A stretch of DNA of 35,544 nucleotides from Arenimonas sp. (GTDB taxonomy: Bacteria > Pseudomonadota > Gammaproteobacteria > Xanthomonadales > Xanthomonadaceae): positions 1 through 35,544 of the forward strand of contig JAPLSJ010000122.1 in the NCBI GenBank assembly GCA_026398695.1, in the 5' to 3' direction. The position numbers were made by a program, and so were the translations under genes. Positions 11,358-19,781 of the stretch are shown piece by piece. How positions within the stretch are numbered: the first letter of the stretch is position 1; every line of letters begins with the position of its first letter. The notes beneath the pieces were generated by a model. The model did not search any database, was not told where the DNA came from, and was given only the letters and a program-made list of their open reading frames with translations.

Positions 11358-13934
11358 ATGTCCGTCTCGGAAACCCCCGCCCACACACCGCTGATGAAAC
11401 AGTTCTTCGCCGCCAAGGCGGAGCATCCGGACATCCTGGTGTTCTTCCGGATGGGCGACTTCTACGAGCTGTTCTACGACGACGCCCGCAAGGCCGCGCG
11501 CCTGCTCGACATCACCCTGACCCAGCGCGGCGCTTCCGCCGGCGCGCCCATCCCGATGGCCGGCGTGCCGGTGCACGCGATGGAAGGCTATCTCGCGCGC
11601 CTGGTGGCGCTCGGTGAATCGGTGTCCATCTGCGAACAGATCGGCGACCCGGCGCTGGCCAAGGGCCTGGTCGAGCGCAAGGTGGTGCGCATCGTCACGC
11701 CCGGCACCGTCACCGACGAGGCGCTGCTGCAGGAGCGCCGCGACACGCTGCTGGTGGCCGTTTCGCGCGGCAAGTCGCACTACGGCCTTGCGTGGGCCGA
11801 CCTGGCCGGCGGCCGCTTCCTGGTGTCGGAAGTGGCGAACGAGGACCAACTGGCCGCGGAACTCGCGCGCCTGGACCCTGCCGAACTGCTGGTGCCCGAC
11901 GAAGACGGCTGGCCGACCGCCGTCACCACCCTGCCCGGCCTGCGCCGCCGGCCGCCGTGGGGCTTCGACGCCGACGCCTGCCGGCGCCAGCTGCTGCACT
12001 TCTTCCAACTCCACGACCTCACCGGCTTCGGCCTGGAAGACCGCCCGCTGGCGATTTCCGCCGCCGGCACCCTGCTGGCCTACGTCGAGGAAACGCAGAA
12101 GCAGCGCCTGCCGCACCTCACGTCGATCGCGTTTGAATCAGCCGACGACGGCATCGCGCTCAACGCCGCCACCCGTCGCCACCTCGAGCTCGACAGCCGC
12201 ACCGACGGCCGCACCGAGCACACCCTGCTGGGCGTGCTCGACTCCAGCGTCAGCCCGATGGGCGGGCGCCTGCTGCGCCGCTGGCTCAACCGCCCGCTGC
12301 GCGACCGCGCCGTGCTCGGCCAGCGCCACCACGCGGTGGCCACGATGATGGACGCCAACGCGCACGAAACCCTGCGCTAACGCTTCCGCGGCCTGGGTGA
12401 CGTCGAGCGCATCCTCTCGCGCGTGGCCCTGCGCTCGGCGCGGCCGCGCGACCTGTCCACGCTGCGCGACGGCCTGGGCATGCTGCCCGACCTGCGCGCC
12501 CTGCTGGCGCCGCTCGATTCCCCGCGACTGGCCGCACTGTCGGCCGAGCTGGGCGAACACGCCGGCGACGCCGCCATGCTGGCCGCCGCGATCATCCCGC
12601 AGCCGCCGGTGCTGCTGCGCGACGGCGGCGTCATCGCCGAAGGCTTCGACGCCGAGCTCGACGAGCTGCGCACGCTGTCCACCACCGCCGACCAGTTCCT
12701 GGTCGACCTGGAGGCCCGCGAAAAGGCCGCCACTGGCATCGCCACGCTCAAGGTCGGCTACAACCGCGTGCACGGCTACTTCATCGAAATCAGCAAGGGC
12801 CAGTCCGAGCGAGCGCCGACGCACTACACGCGCCGGCAGACGCTGACCGGCGCCGAGCGCTACATCACCGAGGAACTCAAGAACTTCGAGGACAAGGTGC
12901 TGAGCGCGCGCGACCGTTCGCTCACCCGCGAGAAGGTGCTGTGGGAAGGCCTGCTGGACGCGCTGAATGAAAGGCTTGAGGCACTGCGCCGCTGCGCCGG
13001 CGCGCTGTCGGAGCTGGACGTGCTGGCGGCCTTCGCCGAGCGCGCGCAGGCGCTGGACTGGTCGCGCCCCGAACTCACCGACGCGCCCGGCCTGCACATC
13101 GAACGCGGCCGCCACCCGGTGGTGGAAGCGGTGCGCAGCGAACCGTTCGAACCCAACGACCTGGTGCTGGGCGAAGACCGCCGCATGCTGGTGATCACCG
13201 GCCCGAACATGGGCGGCAAGAGCACCTACATGCGCCAGAACGCGCTGATCGTGCTGCTGGCCCACATCGGCAGCTTCGTGCCGGCGGCGCGCGCGGTGAT
13301 CGGCCCGATCGACCGCATCCTCACCCGCATCGGCGCCGGCGACGACCTGGCGCGCGGGCAGTCCACCTTCATGGTGGAAATGGCCGAGACCAGCTACATC
13401 CTCCACCACGCCACCGCGCAGTCGGTGGTGCTGATGGACGAGATCGGCCGCGGCACGTCCACCTATGATGGCCTGGCCCTGGCCGAGGCCTGCGCGCGCC
13501 ACCTCGCGCACCACAACCGCGCCTACACGCTGTTCGCCACCCACTACTTCGAACTCACCGCGCTGGCCGAACCGGGCAGCGGCATCGCCAACGTGCACCT
13601 GGACGCGATCGAGCACGGCGACAAGCTGGTGTTCATGCACGCGGTGAAGGACGGCCCCGCCAACCGCAGCTTCGGCCTGCAGGTGGCCGCGCTCGCGGGG
13701 CTGCCGCGGGTGGTGGTGGAGCAGGCGCGGCGCACGCTGGCCGAACTCGAGCAGCGCGGCGCGCCGCAGGCCGTGGCGAAGATGAGCCCGGCGGCGCTGG
13801 AGTCGCCGCAGCAGTTCGGGCTGTTCGCACCGGCGCCTTCGCCGGCGCTGGAAGCGCTGGCCGCGATCGATCCCGACGAACTCACGCCCAAGCAGGCGCT
13901 CGAGGCGCTCTACCGGCTCAAGCTGCTGCGCTGA
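11358..13934 (+). pseudogene. mutS: DNA mismatch repair protein MutS, interrupted by an in-frame stop codon
   Basis: MutS binds mismatches and small loops and recruits MutL. The gene spans 859 codons from the ATG at 11358 ([20 protein letters not shown]), close to E. coli (853 residues), but codon 341 is TAA (12378-12380). The same frame then continues with full homology ([20 protein letters not shown]), so this is a single nonsense change, not a frameshift. The first part (340 residues) keeps the mismatch-recognition domain with the F-x-E motif ([11 protein letters not shown]), the connector and the start of the core domain. The second part holds the clamp, Walker [10 protein letters not shown] (about 615-622), Walker [13 protein letters not shown] (about 690) and the C-terminal dimerisation helices. 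GTG at 12423 or ATG at 12480 could restart translation, but neither has a clear ribosome site. Sequencing error, true loss or readthrough are all possible. Confidence 0.93.
12378..12380 (+). other. premature TAA in mutS
   Basis: The codons read CTG CGC TAA CGC TTC CGC, giving [17 protein letters not shown]. The flanking residues are those expected of MutS. A single base change from a sense codon such as GAA or CAA explains it. The fourth base is C, which tends to be a weaker termination context. Confidence 0.9.
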
Positions 13935-13938
13935 ATCC

Positions 13939-14706
13939 TCAGCGGTTGCGCTGCTCGATGGCGTCGGCCAGCCTGCTGGCCTCGGCCTGCAGGCTGGTGG
14001 ACAGGGTGATGGCCAGGCCATTGGTGGCGACCCAGAAACGCAGGTGTCGAAGCAGCTCGTGCGATTCCCCGTACTCCTGCAGCACGGCCAGGGCCTCGTC
14101 TTCGCTGACCGGCGACGGGCAGTCCACCAGTTGCTGCGATTCGAACGCGTTGGCGTAGCAGTTGGTCCAGATGTATTCCTGGATGGCCCAGGGCGTCATG
14201 CCGCGCACGTGCTCGCGATACACGGGGGCCACGCCCAGCACCTCGGCGATCGAGAGCCCGGCGGTGTCGGCGTAGTGGCGCGACACCTTGGCTCGCAGCA
14301 CGGGATCACGGATGAGGCCGAATTCGCCGCTCGCACGCAGTTCCTGGAACGTCGTGTCGTCCTTTCGATAGGGCCAGATCTGGCTGGCCTGGTAATAGGC
14401 CAGCACCGTCTTCCAGGCCGAGTCCTGGTAAAGCGTGCCGTGTTCGGCATGGGCCAGGGCAGCGCGGCCCTCGGCGTTCACCGACTTCCAGAACGTGACC
14501 ATCGTGCCGAGGCGGAGGACGTCGGCGCGCAGTTCGTTCTGCATGCGCAGCAGGTAGTCGTCGCCGCGCGCGGCGTCCTTGCGGCCTTCGTTCCAGTTGC
14601 TGACCTGCAGCGCGATGATCACGCCCACCACTACGATCAGGATCTCCATCGCAACCGACGACCAGTCGCGGTTCCTGATCCACTGTGAGTAACTGCGCAA
14701 CTTCAT
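13939..14706 (-). CDS. membrane-anchored protein of unknown function, resembles DUF6090 family
   Basis: Not assigned to a pathway. The 255 residues start MKLRSYSQWIRNRDWSSVAM at the ATG at 14706. One membrane segment (about 19-37, AMEILIVVVGVIIALQVSNW) is followed at once by NWNEGRKDAARGDDYLLRMQNEL, the pattern of small one-pass proteins filed under DUF6090 (family name from memory, not searched). The remaining about 215 residues look helical and lack obvious catalytic motifs. It follows hslR by 45 bases on the same strand and ends 4 bases from the mutS stop, convergent, with no terminator in between. Confidence 0.78.
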   Translation of the reverse strand: MKLRSYSQWIRNRDWSSVAMEILIVVVGVIIALQVSNWNEGRKDAARGDDYLLRMQNELRADVLRLGTMVTFWKSVNAEGRAALAHAEHGTLYQDSAWKTVLAYYQASQIWPYRKDDTTFQELRASGEFGLIRDPVLRAKVSRHYADTAGLSIAEVLGVAPVYREHVRGMTPWAIQEYIWTNCYANAFESQQLVDCPSPVSEDEALAVLQEYGESHELLRHLRFWVATNGLAITLSTSLQAEASRLADAIEQRNR

Positions 14707-14751
14707 CGCCTTCCCCGGGGTCGTGTGCCGCCGAGTGTAGGGCAGCCGCGT

Positions 14752-15156
14752 TCAGAGCGCGTCGAGGTCGCCCAAAGCCTGGATCAGTCGGCGGGCGCGC
14801 TTGTCGGGCTTGCCGGCCGGCGCGCGGTAGCCGGCGTTGGCGGCGCGGCGCTCGGCGGCCAGGCGCAGCCTCGTTTCGCGCGACGCTTCCGTTTCGAGGA
14901 ACAGCAGCGCCGCGGCCGCGGCCGGCCCGCGTTTGCCGCTCAACGCCACCACCTGCACTTCGAACACGTCCTCGCCGCGCTGCAGCCGCAGCGTCTCGCC
15001 GGTCTTGAGCAGGCGGGAGGCCTTCGCGGCCTGGCCCTGCACGTCCACCTTGCCGCCCTCGATGGCGGCCTTGGCCAGCGCGCGGGTCTTGTAGAAGCGC
15101 GCGGCCCACAGCCAGACGTCCAGGCGCAGGCCGGGGATTTCGGGAGAGTGGGTCAT
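14752..15156 (-). CDS. hslR: RNA-binding S4 domain protein, Hsp15 homologue
   Basis: Hsp15 binds stalled 50S subunits carrying peptidyl-tRNA and helps recycle them after heat stress. The 134 residues match E. coli Hsp15 (133). The S4 fold occupies about residues 10-60: LRLDVWLWAARFYKTRALA, then IEGGKVDVQGQ and KTGETLRL. A basic, Arg/Lys-rich tail follows (ETRLRLAAERRAANAGYR). The start is the ATG at 15156 (MTHSPEIPGLRL); the frame continues upstream to a TTG but without conserved sequence. It lies after the rplS terminator, so it needs its own promoter, which I could not locate. Confidence 0.9.
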   Translation of the reverse strand: MTHSPEIPGLRLDVWLWAARFYKTRALAKAAIEGGKVDVQGQAAKASRLLKTGETLRLQRGEDVFEVQVVALSGKRGPAAAAALLFLETEASRETRLRLAAERRAANAGYRAPAGKPDKRARRLIQALGDLDAL

Positions 15157-15206
15157 TTCTCGGGGGTCGCGTGCGGGGGCATGGCCATGCAATGGGGACG
15201 CGGGGG

Positions 15207-15241
15207 CCAGAAAGCAAAACGGCCGCCCTGGGGCGGCCGTT
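15207..15241 (-). terminator. rho-independent terminator of the rpsP-rimM-trmD-rplS operon
   Basis: On the minus strand, 20 bases after rplS: AACGGCCGCC/GGCGGCCGTT stem with a four-base loop, followed by TTTTGCTTTCTGG. Confidence 0.88.
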
Positions 15242-15261
15242 CGCTGGGAAGCTGGCGCAGG

Positions 15262-15624
15262 TCAGTCCTTCGAGCGACCGGCAGCCAGGTCTTCCTTGAT
15301 GCGCGCCTTCTTGCCTTCCAGGCCACGCAGGTAGTACAGCTTGCCGGCGCGGACCTTGCCGCGGCGCTTCACCGACAGCGAGTCGATGACCGGGCTGTGG
15401 GTCTGGAAGACGCGCTCGACGCCGAAGCCGTGCGAGATCTTGCGCACGGTGAAGGCGGAGTTCAGGCCGGCGTTCTTGATGGCGATGACGACGCCTTCGA
15501 AGGCCTGCACGCGCTCGCGGTTGCCTTCCTTGACCTTCACGTTGACCACGACGGTGTCGCCGGGGCCGAATTCGGGCAGCTTGCGCTGCGACTGTTCAAC
15601 TTCGAACTGCTGGAGGAAATTCAT
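15262..15624 (-). CDS. rplS: 50S ribosomal protein L19
   Basis: Lies at the 30S-50S interface near the aminoacyl-tRNA site. The 120 residues start [20 protein letters not shown] at the ATG at 15624, preceded by TAACC and an AGGCG-type site. The signature segments [42 protein letters not shown] and [22 protein letters not shown] are complete. It is the last gene of rpsP-rimM-trmD-rplS. A 131-base gap from trmD contains CTATACTT, so a secondary promoter is possible. Confidence 0.98.
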   Translation of the reverse strand: MNFLQQFEVEQSQRKLPEFGPGDTVVVNVKVKEGNRERVQAFEGVVIAIKNAGLNSAFTVRKISHGFGVERVFQTHSPVIDSLSVKRRGKVRAGKLYYLRGLEGKKARIKEDLAAGRSKD

Positions 15625-15755
15625 GGTTACACGCCTTTGATAGTTGTTTGATATGCGCGCCAGAGGCCCGGTGACCGTGCTTGGCTTAAGTGGTGCCTGG
15701 AAATCTGTAAATCAGCTCGCAAGTATAGCCTGCCAAGCCTTTGAAGGGGAAGAGG

Positions 15756-16514
15756 TTAGCCGCCCGCCGGGTGGTCTGCCCGCCACTGGGCGATAAACTC
15801 CCCGAGCAGGCCCCGGTCGGCCTTGTCCAGGGCCACGCGGGCCAGCAGGTCGGGCCGCCGCAGCCAGGTGCGGCCCAGGCTCTGCTGGCGGCGCCAGCGC
15901 CGGATGGCCGCGTGGTCGCCCGACAGCAGCACCGGCGGCACCCCGGCCGTGCCCTCGGCCTCGGACCGGGTGAAATGGGGGGTGTCGAGCAGGCCGTCCT
16001 CGAAGCTGTCCTGCACCGCGGAATCGGCGTGGTTCAGGGCGCCCTCCTGCAGCCGGCCCACGGCGTCCACCACCACGGCCGCGGCCAGCTCGCCGCCCGA
16101 CAGCACGTAGTCGCCGATGGACAGCTCCTCGTCCACCTCGCGGTCGACGAAGCGCTCGTCCAGGCCCTCGTAGCGGCCGCACAGCAGGATCAGGCGGGGC
16201 GCTGCCGCCAGTTCCCGGACCTTGGCCTGGGTCAGGCGCGGGCCCTGGGGGCTGAGGTAGATGACCCGGGCCGGGGCCGGGTCGGCGGCGCGCACCGCGG
16301 CCAGGCAGGCCGACAGCGGTTCGGCCAGCATCACCATGCCAGGGCCGCCGCCGAACGGACGCTCGTCCACGCGGCGGTAGTTGTCGGTGGCGAAATCACG
16401 CGGGTTCCAGCCGTGCACGGACAGCAGCCCACGCTCCTGCGCCCGCCCGACCACGCCCAGGGCGGCGCTGTCGCGGATGAATTCAGGGAAAAGCGTGACG
16501 ACGTCGATACGCAC
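15756..16514 (-). CDS. trmD: tRNA (guanine37-N1)-methyltransferase TrmD
   Basis: Methylates G37 next to the anticodon with S-adenosylmethionine and so prevents +1 frameshifting. The 252 residues start with GTG at 16514 ([12 protein letters not shown]). The SPOUT trefoil-knot elements are present: [37 protein letters not shown] and [13 protein letters not shown], the last holding the catalytic Asp. The C-terminal tRNA-binding domain ([21 protein letters not shown]) follows. It starts 20 bases after rimM in the conserved operon. Confidence 0.98.
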   Translation of the reverse strand: MRIDVVTLFPEFIRDSAALGVVGRAQERGLLSVHGWNPRDFATDNYRRVDERPFGGGPGMVMLAEPLSACLAAVRAADPAPARVIYLSPQGPRLTQAKVRELAAAPRLILLCGRYEGLDERFVDREVDEELSIGDYVLSGGELAAAVVVDAVGRLQEGALNHADSAVQDSFEDGLLDTPHFTRSEAEGTAGVPPVLLSGDHAAIRRWRRQQSLGRTWLRRPDLLARVALDKADRGLLGEFIAQWRADHPAGG

Positions 16515-16534
16515 GGGCGGGGCCTGGCGGCGGG

Positions 16535-17041
16535 TCAGAAATCAGGATCCCAGTCGACCACGATCAGGCCGGCGTCGAAATCCACGGACTTGACGTACTG
16601 GTCGCTCACGAACGGCACCAGCCGCTCGCGGTCGCCCGAAATGACGATGACCGGGTTGGCGCCGGTGTCGAACAGGTGCGAAACGGTGCCCAGGGCCACG
16701 CCTTCGACCGTCTGCACCGCCAGGCCTTCCAGGTCCACCCAGTAGTACTCGCCCGGCTTGGGCGGCGGCAGCTGGCTGCGCGAGACCCAGATCTCGGAGC
16801 CCTTGAGGGCCTCGGCCTGTTCACGGTTTTCAATGCCCGGGAAAACCGCCACCAGCAGCTTGCCGGTGTCGCGGCCGCGCACGCCGGAAACCTCGCGCTC
16901 GCTTTCGCCGGAGCGGAGGATCCAGGGCTGGTATTTGAAGATGGCGTCGCGGGGATCGGTCCAGGAAAGAAGCTTGAGCTCCCCCCGGACGCCGAAATCG
17001 CCGGCGACCCTGCCCAGCAGGATGCGGCGATCGGTGCTCAT
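16535..17041 (-). CDS. rimM: ribosome maturation factor RimM
   Basis: Assembly factor for the head of the 30S subunit; it binds S19. The 168 residues start [20 protein letters not shown] at the ATG at 17041. The N-terminal beta barrel includes [20 protein letters not shown], and the C-terminal PRC-barrel includes [32 protein letters not shown] and [15 protein letters not shown]. Normal length for the family. It lies between rpsP (34 bases) and trmD (20 bases). Confidence 0.97.
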   Translation of the reverse strand: MSTDRRILLGRVAGDFGVRGELKLLSWTDPRDAIFKYQPWILRSGESEREVSGVRGRDTGKLLVAVFPGIENREQAEALKGSEIWVSRSQLPPPKPGEYYWVDLEGLAVQTVEGVALGTVSHLFDTGANPVIVISGDRERLVPFVSDQYVKSVDFDAGLIVVDWDPDF

Positions 17042-17075
17042 GGCATCAGGCCTCGCACGGGGCGAGGCCGGGGGC

Positions 17076-17330
17076 TCAGGCCGCGGCCTTGGCCGAAGCT
17101 TCCTTCAGCAGCACGCGGACCTTGTCGGTCAGCTGGGCGCCGTTGGAAACCCAATGCTTCACGCGCTCGGTGTCCAGCACCACGCGCTGCTCGGTCGCGG
17201 TCGCGATCGGGTTGTAGTAACCCACGCGCTCGATCGAACGGCCGTCGCGCTTGTTGCGCTGGTCGGTCACGACGATGTGATAGAAGGGACGCTTCTTGGC
17301 GCCACCGCGGGCCAGACGGATCTTGACCAT
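17076..17330 (-). CDS. rpsP: 30S ribosomal protein S16
   Basis: Structural protein of the 30S body. The 84 residues start [20 protein letters not shown] at the ATG at 17330; [13 protein letters not shown] and [18 protein letters not shown] are typical. It is first in the rpsP-rimM-trmD-rplS operon, preceded by an untranslated region of about 60-70 bases and a TAGAAT -10 element. A normal S16. Confidence 0.98.
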   Translation of the reverse strand: MVKIRLARGGAKKRPFYHIVVTDQRNKRDGRSIERVGYYNPIATATEQRVVLDTERVKHWVSNGAQLTDKVRVLLKEASAKAAA

Positions 17331-17399
17331 TAGGAATTCACTCTTTTCTGCAGTTCTGTAACAGTTATCCCAGCCGCATTCCGGCCGGGGGAATCGCGA

Positions 17400-17428
17400 A
17401 TTCTAACCCCTTGTCCGCCCGAAGGAAA
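17400..17428 (-). promoter_or_regulatory. probable promoter of the rpsP operon
   Basis: TAGAAT (17405-17400) on the minus strand, with only a weak TTTCCT 17 bases upstream. The sequence TAGAATTCGCG is shared exactly with the tRNA-Thr promoter at 23376, which raises confidence in the -10. Confidence 0.5.
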
Positions 17429-17463
17429 CCCCAACGGGTGAATCCGGGGCCAGCCGCCGTGTC

Positions 17464-18837
17464 TCAGCGGCCAGGGAAACGCCCGGGGAAGCCGCCGCCC
17501 ATCAGGCCCTTCATGCCCCGCATCATGCCCTTCATGCCGCCCTGGGACAGCTTGGACATCATCTTTTCCATCTGCTGGAACTGCTTGAGCAGCTTGTTCA
17601 CGTCGGCCGGGGTGGTGCCCGAGCCCCGGGCCACGCGGGCCCGGCGCGAACCGTTCAGGAGGCCCGGGTTGCGGCGCTCCTTCTTGGTCATGGAGTTGAT
17701 GATGGCGATCATGCGTGGCATTTCCTTGCCGGTGACCTGGGCCTTCACGTGGTCGGGCACCTGGCCCATGCCCGGCAGCTTGTCCATCAGGCCCGACAGG
17801 CCGCCCATGTTCTGCATCTGCTCGAACTGGTCGCGCATGTCGTTGAGGTCGAACTTCTTGCCCTTGGCGACCTTCTCGGCCAGCTTCTGGGCCTTGTCCT
17901 TGTCCACCTGCTGCTCGACCTGCTCGACCAGGCTGAGCACGTCGCCCATGTCCAGGATGCGGCTGGCGGCGCGGTCGGGATGGAACACGTCCAGGCCGTC
18001 GGGCTTTTCGCCGACGCCGATGAACTTGATGGGCTTGCCGGTGATGTAGCGCACGCTGAGCGCGGCGCCGCCGCGGGCGTCGCCGTCGGTCTTGGTGAGC
18101 ACCACGCCCGTCAGGGGCAGCGCCTCGCTGAAGGCCTTGGCGGTGTTGGCGGCGTCCTGGCCGGTCATGGCGTCCACCACGAACAGCGTTTCCACCGGGT
18201 TCACGGCCGCATGCAGGGCCTTGATCTCGGCCATCATCGCCTCGTCCACGGCCAGGCGGCCGGCGGTATCGACGATCAGCACGTCCACGAAGCTCTTGCG
18301 GGCGTCGGAGATGGCGGCGCGGACGATGTCTTCGGGCTTTTGCGAGGCGTCGGAGGCGAAGAACAGCACGTCCACCTGCTGGGCCAGCGTGCGCAGCTGT
18401 TCGATCGCGGCCGGACGGTAGACGTCGGCCGACACCACCATCACCTTCTTCTTTTTCTTTTCCTTGAGGAGCTTGGCGAGCTTGCCCACCGTGGTGGTCT
18501 TGCCCGCGCCCTGCAGGCCGGCCATCAGGATGATGGCGGGCGCCGGCACGTTGAGGTTGAGCTCGCTGGCGGCCGAACCCATCACGGCGGCCATCTCGTC
18601 GCGCACCACCTTGATGAGCGCCTGGCCGGGCGTGAGGCTGGTGAGCACTTCCTGGCCCACCGCGCGCACCTTGATGCGCTCGATCAGGGCGGACACCACG
18701 GGCAGCGCCACGTCGGCCTCGAGCAGCGCGATGCGCACCTCGCGGGTGGCCTCGCGGATGTTTTCCTCGGTGAGGCGGCCGCGGCCGCGCAGGCGTTGCA
18801 GGGTGCCGGAAAGGCGCTGGGTCAGCGACTCGAACAT
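17464..18837 (-). CDS. ffh: signal recognition particle protein Ffh
   Basis: GTPase that binds 4.5S RNA and hydrophobic signal sequences and delivers ribosomes to FtsY at the membrane. The 457 residues start MFESLTQRLSGTLQRLRGRG at the ATG at 18837; the frame is open upstream without conservation. The N domain is followed by the G domain with GLQGAGKTT (107-115), DTAGR and TKTDGDARGG. The methionine-rich M domain has FEQMQNMGGLSGLMDKLPGM, then QFQQMEKMMSKL and the GMKGMMRGMKGLMGGG tail. It is upstream of the rpsP operon and divergent from ypjD. TATACT at 18873-18868 on the minus strand may be its -10. Confidence 0.98.
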   Translation of the reverse strand: MFESLTQRLSGTLQRLRGRGRLTEENIREATREVRIALLEADVALPVVSALIERIKVRAVGQEVLTSLTPGQALIKVVRDEMAAVMGSAASELNLNVPAPAIILMAGLQGAGKTTTVGKLAKLLKEKKKKKVMVVSADVYRPAAIEQLRTLAQQVDVLFFASDASQKPEDIVRAAISDARKSFVDVLIVDTAGRLAVDEAMMAEIKALHAAVNPVETLFVVDAMTGQDAANTAKAFSEALPLTGVVLTKTDGDARGGAALSVRYITGKPIKFIGVGEKPDGLDVFHPDRAASRILDMGDVLSLVEQVEQQVDKDKAQKLAEKVAKGKKFDLNDMRDQFEQMQNMGGLSGLMDKLPGMGQVPDHVKAQVTGKEMPRMIAIINSMTKKERRNPGLLNGSRRARVARGSGTTPADVNKLLKQFQQMEKMMSKLSQGGMKGMMRGMKGLMGGGFPGRFPGR

Positions 18838-18941
18838 GGTTTGGGGATCTTGCGGAACGGGGCGGCAAGTATAGCGCGGGCGGTCGCCGGGCCCGGCCCG
18901 GGCGGTTCTCGCGCCGGCAGCGCCTGTGCCAAACTCGGCGG

Positions 18942-19739
18942 ATGCCCTTGATGATCGCCGCCCTGCTCGCCCTCGTCCTGTACGGCCTGGCCAGCCATCA
19001 GCTGGCCGGCCACGCGCGCGGCCCGAACCCCATTTCGCGCCGCTGGCTGCTGCTGGCCGTGCCGGCCGTGCTGCTGCACGCCGCCGTGCACGGCGTGGCC
19101 TGGCAGGCACTGGGTGGCCCCGAGCTGCATTTCTATGCGGCGCTGTCGCTGGTGGGGCTGGGCATGGCCGCGCTCACCACCGCGCTGGGCCCGGCGCAGC
19201 GCATCGAGGCGCTGGGCATCATCGTGTTCCCGCTGGCGGCGCTGGTGCTGGCGGCCCACGTGCTGCTGGGCGGCGGCCGCCCGCGCGCCACGCTCAGCTG
19301 GCAGCTGGAAATGCACGCGCTGTTCGCCCTGCTCGCTTACGCCACCCTGGCCGTGGCCACGCTGCTGGCGCTGATGCTGTGGTTCCAGGAGCGGGCGCTC
19401 AGGCAGCGCCACCTGGGCGGCTGGCTGCGCGTGCTGCCGCCGCTCACGCAGATGGAAACGCTGCTGTTCCGCAGCCTGGGCGTGGCCTTCGCCCTGCTCA
19501 GCCTGACCCTGCTGACCGGCGTGGTGTTCGTGGACGACCTGTTCGCGCAGGGCTTGGGCCACAAGACCATCCTGTCGATCCTGTCGTGGCTCGTACTGGG
19601 CGTGCTGCTGTTCGGCCGCTGGCGCTGGGGCTGGCGCGGCCCGCGCGCCGCGAAGCTCACGCTGGTGGCGATGGGGCTGCTGCTGCTGGCGTTCTTCGGC
19701 AGCAAGTTCGTTTACGAACTGGTGCTGCACCGGCTTTGA
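18942..19739 (+). CDS. ypjD: inner membrane protein of the YpjD/CcsA cytochrome c assembly-like family
   Basis: Eight or so hydrophobic segments over 265 residues, beginning at once with MPLMIAALLALVLYGLA. The C-terminal part GHKTILSILSWLVLGVLLFG followed by RWRWGWRG is characteristic of YpjD, a CcsA-like protein without a proven haem role; it has also been linked to divalent metal ion transport in enterobacteria. The WWD haem motif of true CcsA is not seen. It is divergent from ffh with 104 bases between, the same ypjD/ffh arrangement as in E. coli, and convergent with the protease-like gene (42 bases, no terminator). Confidence 0.88.
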   Translation: MPLMIAALLALVLYGLASHQLAGHARGPNPISRRWLLLAVPAVLLHAAVHGVAWQALGGPELHFYAALSLVGLGMAALTTALGPAQRIEALGIIVFPLAALVLAAHVLLGGGRPRATLSWQLEMHALFALLAYATLAVATLLALMLWFQERALRQRHLGGWLRVLPPLTQMETLLFRSLGVAFALLSLTLLTGVVFVDDLFAQGLGHKTILSILSWLVLGVLLFGRWRWGWRGPRAAKLTLVAMGLLLLAFFGSKFVYELVLHRL

Positions 19740-19781
19740 GGGCGGCGCTCTGCGCCCGCGCCTCACGTCGGCGGCATGGCA

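Noticed and set aside
12370..12390. Frameshift in mutS
   Set aside because: The frame before and after the stop is the same (1020 bases from the ATG to the TAA, divisible by 3), so this is a nonsense codon and not an indel.
19740..19781. Terminator between ypjD and the protease-like gene
   Set aside because: Only a weak GC stem without T run on either strand.
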